From JAFGMR01 sp964632755 (GTDB lineage Archaea > Halobacteriota > Methanosarcinia > Methanotrichales > Methanotrichaceae), in NCBI GenBank assembly GCA_964632755.1, contig CAZWDT010000025.1:1-38341 (forward strand): a DNA stretch of 38,341 nt. The letters are read 5' to 3'. Within the stretch, counting starts at the first letter, position 1; the number at the start of each line of letters is the position of its first letter. A program made the translations under genes and the position numbers. Shown in pieces: positions 32,083 to 38,341 of this stretch. Below the pieces are notes generated by a model, which was not told the DNA's origin, searched no databases, and saw only the letters and a program-made list of their open reading frames with translations.

Positions 32083-32381
32083 TCCCACTGGAGCTATACA
32101 TACTGCTAGCTGCGTCCATGTTCACGATCGGCCTATATGGCACATTTACGCAGCGAAACGGTATCAAGCTGATGATGTGCATAGAGCTCTTGCTCAACAG
32201 CGCAAACATCAACCTGGTGGCATTCTCGGCCTACCAGCCCAATGTGAATGGACAGGTATTCGCCCTGTTCTCCATAGCGCTGGCAGCAGCGGAAGCAGGC
32301 GTCGGGTTCGCCATACTGATTGCCCTTTACAGGCTGTATGGAACCATCGACCTGGATAAAATTAACACGATGAGGTGGTGA
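32079..32381 (+). CDS. fpoK: Fpo subunit K (NuoK-like)
   Basis: This 100-aa protein has three helices and the conserved carboxylates: Glu in KLMMCIELLLNSANINLVAF and Glu in AAAEAGVGFAILIALYR, both expected in the proton path. The start at ATG 32079 has GGAGGGAG about 9 nt upstream. Its stop overlaps the fpoL start. Confidence 0.95.
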   Translation: MIPLELYILLAASMFTIGLYGTFTQRNGIKLMMCIELLLNSANINLVAFSAYQPNVNGQVFALFSIALAAAEAGVGFAILIALYRLYGTIDLDKINTMRW

Positions 32382-34375
32382 CGACGTACTCTGATTACGC
32401 TTATCTGATCGTAGGATTGCCTGTTCTGGCATTCGTCCTCACGATCTTCCTTGGCTGGCATCTGCCAAAGGGCGGAGGGTTCATCACCATACTGGCCACC
32501 TTTGCCGGGTTTATCATATCTGCGGGAATCTTCACGGAGATCTTCCCCGGGGAGGTCCTCCACCAGTCAATGCACTGGTTCGCCACGCTGAACGTGGGCA
32601 TATTGATAGATCCACTGGCCCTGGTCATGTTATTGATGGTGACCTTCGTCTGTACGCTGATTCACACCTACGCCCTTGGATACATGGACGGAGATCCGGG
32701 CTTGGCCAGGTACTTCGCCGAGGCCGGCCTCTTCACAGCTGCCATGTTGGGCCTCGTATTCTCGGACAACATACTCCAGCTCTTCATATTCTGGGAGCTA
32801 GTGGGCTTGTGTTCGTATCTCTTGATCGGCTTCTGGTATCGGAAGCCCTCCGCAGCCTCTGCGGCGAAGAAGGCTTTCCTGACGACGAGGGTTGGCGATG
32901 TGATGTTCTTGGCAGCGATAGTGGTGCTGTACAACAACATGGCAAGCCTTAACCTGAACCTGGCTCCCGGCGAGTACCTTCTCCAGTTCCCGGTGATCTA
33001 CGAGAGCCTGGCACTTATCGATCCAGGCCAGCTCACCATCATTGCCTTGCTCTTCCTGGGAGGCGCGGTCGGCAAGTCAGGTCAGTTCCCGTTGGACGTC
33101 TGGCTTCCCGACGCGATGGAAGGCCCCACAACGGTCTCGGCCATGATACATGCGGCAACGATGGTTACCGCCGGAGTCTATCTGGTTGCGAGGATGTTCC
33201 CCTTGTTCTACGCGGCACCCTACGGCCTTCTGGCTGTAGTCTACGTTGGAGGATTCACTGCCTTCTACGCCGCTACGATGGGGTTAACGTCCTTCGATAT
33301 TAAGCGAGTCTTGGCATTCTCAACGGTATCCCAGCTCGGCTACATGATGATGGCTATCGGGACTGGGTCAATTCTCGGAGCCTTCGCTGTCGCCGTTGGC
33401 ATGTTCCATCTGATCGCCCACTCGTTCTTCAAGGCCCTTCTATTCCTCTGTGCCGGAAGCGTGATTCACGGAGTCGGCACAAACGATATGCGAGAGATGG
33501 GCGGCGTGGGCCGGTACATGAAGTGGACGATGCTCACGATGCTCGCAGGCGGCCTGGCCCTTGCCGGGTTCCCCTTGACGACGGGCTTCTTCAGCAAGGA
33601 CGAGATCCTCGTCGTCGCCTACGAGTACGGTGCCATCAGCCATCAGTGGCTTCCCTACATATTCGGGATAGTCGCAGCGCTGATGACCGCATTCTATACA
33701 TTCAGGATGTGGTTTGTAGCCTTCGACGGGGAGCCTAGATCCGACTACCACAAGCACGAGTCGCCCTGGGTAATGCTGGTGCCTCTGATGATCCTGGCCG
33801 TATTCGCCCTGGGATTTGGCGTCTTCGCTCAGTCCGGCTTCTACGATGCGGTAGGCAACAACTTCGAGCATTATGGAGTCGACTTCGAAGAGCTCGCCTT
33901 GGTGGGCGGCCACGCCGTGGCTCATGCCGAAGGGCATGGGGGCGAGGCTGAACACGGTGGCGAGGAAGCGGTTGAGGAGCCCTTCATAATCAAGATACTG
34001 CCGATAGTAGTAGGCGTCGGCGGCATATTCCTTGCCTTGCTCTTCTACTCCAGGTGGAAGAAGCTGGATGTCAGGAAGTACGTGGGCGAGAGAGATCCGA
34101 TTCGTGGCCTGCTGCTCAAGAGATACTACCAGCACGAGATATTCACCGCTTGGTTCGCCGAGACGGTGGTCTACGGGCTGTCTTTGATCGCCAATATGAT
34201 CGATATCAAGATAGTGGACGGAGTGCTCAACAAGATTAGCGAGGTGACGCTCGCCTTCGGTGGAAACCTCAGGAAAGTTCAGACAGGAATCATCGAGAAC
34301 TACATAACGGCCCTCGTCTTGGGAGTGGTTGTTCTCGTGATCTTGGTCAAGATCGGGATGGAGGTGTCCTTATGA
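32375..34375 (+). CDS. fpoL: Fpo subunit L (NuoL-like antiporter subunit)
   Basis: This is the largest antiporter-like proton-pumping subunit (666 aa, ~15 helices). The conserved stretch QFPLDVWLPDAMEGPTTVSAM, with IHAATMVTAGVY and the channel Lys/His residues of FHLIAHSFFKALLFLCAGS, is present. The C-terminal part has a lateral-helix-like extension. A His/Glu/Gly-rich insert (HAVAHAEGHGGEAEHGGEEA, ~residues 512-533) lies between helices and is unusual. The start is GTG 32375 or GTG 32378; the latter overlaps the fpoK stop as GTGA. Confidence 0.95.
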   Translation: MVTTYSDYAYLIVGLPVLAFVLTIFLGWHLPKGGGFITILATFAGFIISAGIFTEIFPGEVLHQSMHWFATLNVGILIDPLALVMLLMVTFVCTLIHTYALGYMDGDPGLARYFAEAGLFTAAMLGLVFSDNILQLFIFWELVGLCSYLLIGFWYRKPSAASAAKKAFLTTRVGDVMFLAAIVVLYNNMASLNLNLAPGEYLLQFPVIYESLALIDPGQLTIIALLFLGGAVGKSGQFPLDVWLPDAMEGPTTVSAMIHAATMVTAGVYLVARMFPLFYAAPYGLLAVVYVGGFTAFYAATMGLTSFDIKRVLAFSTVSQLGYMMMAIGTGSILGAFAVAVGMFHLIAHSFFKALLFLCAGSVIHGVGTNDMREMGGVGRYMKWTMLTMLAGGLALAGFPLTTGFFSKDEILVVAYEYGAISHQWLPYIFGIVAALMTAFYTFRMWFVAFDGEPRSDYHKHESPWVMLVPLMILAVFALGFGVFAQSGFYDAVGNNFEHYGVDFEELALVGGHAVAHAEGHGGEAEHGGEEAVEEPFIIKILPIVVGVGGIFLALLFYSRWKKLDVRKYVGERDPIRGLLLKRYYQHEIFTAWFAETVVYGLSLIANMIDIKIVDGVLNKISEVTLAFGGNLRKVQTGIIENYITALVLGVVVLVILVKIGMEVSL

Positions 34376-35895
34376 TCTCGAACGCCATCTCCTTAATGAT
34401 AGCAGTGCCCCTGATAGGGGCGGTACTGTCATTCTTGACGAGGACGAGAGCTCAAGCGAGGATCGTCGCCCTGGTCGCGTCACTGATTCCCCTGGCTCTC
34501 TCTCTGCAGATGTTCATGGAGTTCGACAAGACCTCCAAGATCATGCAGTTCGTCGAGAGCTACGAATGGGTGCCTTCAATCGGAGTCAAATACACCTTGG
34601 GGGTTGATGGAATTGGGTTCCCCCTAGTGCTCCTCTCGACGATCGTCTCTGTCCTCGTGATAATCTACTCCTGGGGAGAGGATAAGAGGCCCAACCAGTT
34701 CTTCGGCCTATTGCTGTTGAACGAGGTAGGGGTACTCGGCGTATTCACTGCTCTGGACTTCTTCCTCTTCTACATATTCTGGGAGATAGTGCTCATCCCC
34801 ATGTTCTTCCTCATAGGCATATGGGGTGGGCCAAGGAAAGACTATGCTGCCGTAAAGTTCTTCATATACACCCATGTGGCGAGCCTTGTGATGCTGCTTG
34901 CCATCTTCGCGTTGTACTTCACGTACACTATGCCGGATGGGTCGAGGACATTCGATATGCTCACCTTGATCCAGGCGACATCGAACACGGCGATCTTCCC
35001 AACGAGCCTGCTCAACATCATATTCGCAGGGCTTCTATTGGGATTCCTTGTGAAGATGCCAGCGGTGCCATTCCACACCTGGCTTCCCGACGCCCATGTG
35101 GAGGCGCCAACGGCTGGGTCGGTAGTCCTCGCAGCACTGCTGCTGAAGATGGGCGGCTACGGTCTCTTCAGGGTGATTCTGCCCATGCTGCCCAACGTGG
35201 ACAAGATGTTCGTCACGGTGATCGCTGTGATCGCCGTCTTGAGCATAGTATATGGCGCCTTCTTGGCTCTCGCCCAGAAGGACTTGAAGAAACTTGTGGC
35301 CTACTCGTCGGTCAGCCATATGGGATTTGTGACCCTGGGGTCTGTGGCTGTCTTAGGAGCATCCGCACCCTTCCTGTCTCTTCAGGGAGCCATGTTCCAG
35401 CAGTTCTCCCATGGTCTGATCACATGCGTCCTCTTCATGTCGGCTGGAACCATTCAGCATAGCGTGGGGACGAGGATAATCGCCGACCTCGGTGGCCTCG
35501 CAGATCGCATGCCAAGGTTTGCCTTCCTCATGATGGCAGGTTTCCTGGCATCGCTCGGGCTTCCGGGGATGAGCGGCTTCGTGGCCGAGTTCCTGGTCCT
35601 CACCGGATCCTATGCCACGATGCCGACGGCGACGATGATCGTGATCTTCGGAGGCGTGGCGGTGACAGCAGGTTACCACCTCTGGGCGGCGCAGAAGGTC
35701 CTCTTCGGGCCGATACTGAAGAAGTATTTGAACGTGCACGATGCCCACAGCTACGAGCTCCTATCGATGAGCTTGATCATCATACTGGTCCTGCTCTTCG
35801 GTCTGCAACCGGCCCTGATAACGGACATCATGGGAGTTGCTGCAGAGCAGCTGATGGAGCCGGTTATGACGCTCGCCCAGATGGGGGTGATCTGA
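34372..35895 (+). CDS. fpoM: Fpo subunit M (NuoM-like antiporter subunit)
   Basis: This 507-aa membrane subunit has about 14 helices and the conserved Glu in FYIFWEIVLIPMFFLIG, PAVPFHTWLPDAHVEAPTAGSV, and Lys in LKKLVAYSSVSHMGFV. It starts at ATG 34372, overlapping the fpoL stop as ATGA. Confidence 0.96.
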   Translation: MISNAISLMIAVPLIGAVLSFLTRTRAQARIVALVASLIPLALSLQMFMEFDKTSKIMQFVESYEWVPSIGVKYTLGVDGIGFPLVLLSTIVSVLVIIYSWGEDKRPNQFFGLLLLNEVGVLGVFTALDFFLFYIFWEIVLIPMFFLIGIWGGPRKDYAAVKFFIYTHVASLVMLLAIFALYFTYTMPDGSRTFDMLTLIQATSNTAIFPTSLLNIIFAGLLLGFLVKMPAVPFHTWLPDAHVEAPTAGSVVLAALLLKMGGYGLFRVILPMLPNVDKMFVTVIAVIAVLSIVYGAFLALAQKDLKKLVAYSSVSHMGFVTLGSVAVLGASAPFLSLQGAMFQQFSHGLITCVLFMSAGTIQHSVGTRIIADLGGLADRMPRFAFLMMAGFLASLGLPGMSGFVAEFLVLTGSYATMPTATMIVIFGGVAVTAGYHLWAAQKVLFGPILKKYLNVHDAHSYELLSMSLIIILVLLFGLQPALITDIMGVAAEQLMEPVMTLAQMGVI

Positions 35896-35896
35896 A

Positions 35897-37384
35897 GTGG
35901 ACCTTGGTTACTATGCACCGCTGGGAGCAGAAGCCCTGCTCACTGCTCTGGCACTGCTGATACTGCTTGCGGGCTTGTTCATCAAGGGCAAGTCGATGAT
36001 GGGATACCTGAGCCTTGCCGGCCTCGTGGCATCGCTTGCGCTCGTTATGAGCGCAAAGCTCGGAGGAGTCTTCTTCTTCGATACCGTGCAGGTCGACGGT
36101 CTCTCCCAGTTCTTCAAGGCGGTATTCCTCATCGTCTCAATACTGGTGGTCATGGCTTCGCTTAGCAGGTACCAGAATCATCCGGGACACGATGAGTACT
36201 TCGCCCTGATCCTCTTCGGGACGGTGGGCATGATGGTCGTTGCAAGCGCAATCGACCTCGTGACCCTCTTCATAGGGTTTGAGCTTGCGAGCCTCTCGAC
36301 ATATGCTCTTTCCGCGTTCGACAAGACCAAGAAGAACCTGGAAGCGGCGATGAAGTACTTCATCTTCGGGTCGGTCTCCTCGGCCTTTCTGCTATTCGGC
36401 TTCTCCCTTTTGTACGGGATGACCGGAAGCACAAGGCTTGCGGATATCGCGGCGGTCTCTCTCGACCAGTTCGGCCCGGCAACATTGATCGCGCTCGTCT
36501 TCGTTATAGCCGGGTTTGCCTTCAAGATGGCCCTCGTCCCATTCCATATGTGGGCTCCGGACACCTACGAGGGCTCTCCGGCCCTGGTCTCGGCCCTCCT
36601 CGCTGCAGGATCCAAGAAGATGGGATTCGCAGCCGCCTTCCGTGTCCTCCTGGTGGCGCTGATGGCGCTGCGCATGGAGTGGTACCTGGCCTTTGCGATA
36701 TTGGCCGCGGTGACGATGACCTTGGGCAACCTCGTGGCCTGCTGGCAGAACAACGTGAGAAGGATACTTGCCTACTCCAGCGTGGCGCAGGCGGGATATA
36801 TCGCCATAGCATTCGTGGTGGTCGGGGCTGCCTACGGCATGCCCGATGTGACCCTTCCAAACGGCGCATCGATTCCCCCCGCTCAGCTGGGATTGGCAGG
36901 CGGCCTGCTGATGATACTGGCTCACGCCTTGATGAAGACGGGGTCATTCATCGGCGCATCCCTCGTTGCGGACAAGGTCTCCTCGCCGGAAAGCGAGGAC
37001 CCGGACGACATATCCAACTACGCAGGCCTCTCCCGCAGGGCTCCAATAACGGCGTTCTGCATGTTGGTCTTCATGTTCGCCCTGGCGGGCATCCCCCCAA
37101 CGGCTGGTTACGTGGGCAAGTTCGTCCTCTTCAGCTCGGCCATATATTCCGGCCTGGTCTGGCTGGCGGTACTTGCCATCCTCAACAGCGCACTCTCGCT
37201 GTACTACTATCTGAGGATAATCAGCTACATGTACCTGAAGGAGCCTGCAGGTCCGAAGATCTCTGAACCCAAGGGATATGCGGCGGCTCTGGTTTTGACC
37301 ATGATCGCCGTGTTCTGGATAGGAGTCTTCCCCGAGGGTTTCGTGGACTGGGCGGTTCAGGCAGCAGCAGTTCTGCTGCCCTGA
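35897..37384 (+). CDS. fpoN: Fpo subunit N (NuoN-like antiporter subunit)
   Basis: This 495-aa subunit is the third antiporter homologue. It shows LFIGFELASLSTYALSAFDK, KMALVPFHMWAPDTYEGSP, VRRILAYSSVAQAGYI and GIPPTAGYVGKFVLFSSAI. The start is GTG 35897, one base after the fpoM stop. It is the last gene: fpoO and fpoF do not follow. Confidence 0.96.
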   Translation: MDLGYYAPLGAEALLTALALLILLAGLFIKGKSMMGYLSLAGLVASLALVMSAKLGGVFFFDTVQVDGLSQFFKAVFLIVSILVVMASLSRYQNHPGHDEYFALILFGTVGMMVVASAIDLVTLFIGFELASLSTYALSAFDKTKKNLEAAMKYFIFGSVSSAFLLFGFSLLYGMTGSTRLADIAAVSLDQFGPATLIALVFVIAGFAFKMALVPFHMWAPDTYEGSPALVSALLAAGSKKMGFAAAFRVLLVALMALRMEWYLAFAILAAVTMTLGNLVACWQNNVRRILAYSSVAQAGYIAIAFVVVGAAYGMPDVTLPNGASIPPAQLGLAGGLLMILAHALMKTGSFIGASLVADKVSSPESEDPDDISNYAGLSRRAPITAFCMLVFMFALAGIPPTAGYVGKFVLFSSAIYSGLVWLAVLAILNSALSLYYYLRIISYMYLKEPAGPKISEPKGYAAALVLTMIAVFWIGVFPEGFVDWAVQAAAVLLP

Positions 37385-37398
37385 ACTTCCTTCCTCCA

Positions 37399-37411
37399 TC
37401 TTTTTTTTTTC
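37399..37411 (+). terminator. Poly-T terminator of the fpo operon
   Basis: Ten T residues (37401-37410) occur 17 nt after the fpoN stop, with no strong hairpin before them, as in typical archaeal poly-U termination. Confidence 0.7.
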
Positions 37412-37576
37412 CGGCCACCGCAATCCATCTTGCATTCTAGCGTCTAGAGCATCGTCGCACTAAGGCATTCGTCCTTTGATATGGATGGAAAGCCCAACTT
37501 CTATCATCCTTGGCAGCCTTGCCTGGAAATTGCGGAAGATCCTTAACCAAAGAGAGGGAATATATATGCGATAAAG

Positions 37577-38038
37577 ATGACCGAGGAGATCAAGGGTCTG
37601 GCGGTTGGGCAGGCAGGGCCCTGTGGGATAACTTGTGGATCCTGTCCCATGGGAAGCGGTGTCGCAGCGAGTGATGCGAGCAGGGCAAGGGGGGTCATTG
37701 CAAGCTGCAGGATCGCGGAGTGGGCCCCCCTCGTGCCAGGGGCGGGCGGAGCGGAGATCGCCTGGGATCAGGTTGAGAAGGGCCTCATTTGGGTGGAGGA
37801 AAACGCGCTATGTGCCGGCTGCGAGGCCGGTGGCGGACCACCAGAATGCCCAATAAGGATCTGTGCTAGAGATAAGGGTTACTCCCTTTGCAGCGATTGT
37901 CTGGATTTGGAGTCATGCTCCAAGTTCGATTGGCTTCAAGGTCGCGGGACATCTCTAAAGGTAGCCTTGAAGGCCTCTCTAGGGCAGTCCAAGGATGAAT
38001 ACATACAAGCCATGGAGGGGCGATCTCCCTGGGAGTGA
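37577..38038 (+). CDS. DUF3795 cysteine-rich protein
   Basis: This 153-aa soluble protein starts with GPCGITCGSCPMG, the DUF3795 signature, followed by NALCAGCEAGGGPPECPIRICARDKG and LCSDCLDLESCSKF. About a dozen cysteines in CXXC-like pairs suggest zinc or iron-sulfur binding. DUF3795 proteins are common in methanogens and anaerobes, and their function is unknown. ATG 37577 is preceded by an AT-rich stretch (TATATATGCGATAAAG, 37561-37576) that may be the promoter, so the gene may be nearly leaderless. It is separated from fpo by a terminator. Confidence 0.85.
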   Translation: MTEEIKGLAVGQAGPCGITCGSCPMGSGVAASDASRARGVIASCRIAEWAPLVPGAGGAEIAWDQVEKGLIWVEENALCAGCEAGGGPPECPIRICARDKGYSLCSDCLDLESCSKFDWLQGRGTSLKVALKASLGQSKDEYIQAMEGRSPWE

Positions 38039-38105
38039 TCCTCCTTTTGGGTGAGTCGTTTCTTCTGGAGGGATCATTGTCATATTGCGTTCCTGGTTCG
38101 GCTTC

Positions 38106-38341
38106 ATGTCGACTACCCGCTTTAAGGGACTTGAGATGAGGTCGGCCCACTGGGCGATTTCCCTGCTCTTGCTGATCGGTTCGGCATCTTCGGCTGATCT
38201 GCACGATCGAGCGCTCCTGAGCCATCAGAACCTCTCAGGGCAGGATCTCTCGATGGCGAGCCTCAACCTCTCCGATCTTACCTGGTCTGACTTGAGCGAT
38301 TCCAACCTAAGCGAGGCCTATCTGATATCGGCGTGGCTTTC
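38106..38341 (+). CDS. Exported pentapeptide-repeat protein, 5' part
   Basis: An open frame runs off the right edge. From ATG 38136, MRSAHWAISLLLLIGSASSA looks like a signal peptide. Then pentapeptide repeats begin: NLSGQDLSMASLNLSDL, TWSDLSDSNLSEAYL, with Leu every five residues (A(N/D)LXX pattern). ATG 38106 is a longer start; AAGGGA (38122-38127) gives 38136 better ribosome-binding support. Such right-handed beta-helix proteins are widespread in Methanosarcinales; the role is unknown. Confidence 0.75.
   Translation, partial: MSTTRFKGLEMRSAHWAISLLLLIGSASSADLHDRALLSHQNLSGQDLSMASLNLSDLTWSDLSDSNLSEAYLISAWL

Overview
The window comes from a methanogenic archaeon, most likely an aceticlastic Methanothrix (Methanosaeta)-type member of the Methanosarcinales. 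The evidence is a block of methanogenesis marker genes with the methyl-CoM reductase (MCR) activation ATPase A2, an archaeal complex-I-like fpo operon that lacks fpoF and fpoO and whose FpoI has a Lys-rich tail, deoxyhypusine synthase, cobalt-uptake cbiMN, and a methanopterin-biosynthesis gene. Genes are densely packed. Many starts are TTG or GTG with a good Shine-Dalgarno sequence. The genus call is inference; no rRNA or tRNA is seen.

Layout: (1) 1-2336, the C-terminal part of an arylsulfatase followed by an anaerobic sulfatase maturase. (2) 2337-3350, a decayed stretch with a DUF1016/YhcG nuclease remnant. (3) 3360-4385, cbiM and a CbiN-like gene ending in a strong hairpin-T terminator. (4) 4512-9282, M42 aminopeptidase and a chorismate lyase/beta-RFAP synthase fusion on the minus strand, divergent from class II HMG-CoA reductase and prephenate dehydratase. 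(5) 9283-10493, gene debris: an HsdR N-terminus joined to a DNRLRE surface-domain fragment. (6) 10494-12489, a small siroheme sulfite-reductase-like protein, a DUF166 protein and a divergent HxlR regulator with a palindrome in the shared promoter. (7) 12490-15800, a defence region: a CRISPR array interrupted by a 100-N assembly gap, then an AT-richer two-gene unit of AAA ATPase (with an in-frame TAG) and a small PD-(D/E)XK-like protein. (8) 15929-24805, a minus-strand cluster read as A2, mmp3, mmp6, mmp5, mmp15, mmp17, mmp7, an AhpD-like protein and a B12-radical-SAM enzyme. (9) 25061-26928, a zinc-ribbon protein, UbiX and deoxyhypusine synthase. (10) 27042-37384, the fpoAB(CD)HIJJKLMN operon with a poly-T terminator. 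(11) 37577-end, a DUF3795 Cys-rich protein and the start of an exported pentapeptide-repeat protein.

How the genes fit together: A2 and Mmp3/7/17 belong to the machinery that reductively activates MCR. Fpo takes electrons (from reduced ferredoxin when FpoF is absent) to methanophenazine and pumps ions. The lyase/beta-RFAP fusion starts methanopterin synthesis. HMG-CoA reductase and UbiX (which makes prenyl-FMN for the archaeal mevalonate route) both serve isoprenoid lipid synthesis. CbiMN supplies cobalt for corrinoids. The non-housekeeping intervals carry several broken defence genes (DUF1016, HsdR, AAA ATPase) and a CRISPR array.
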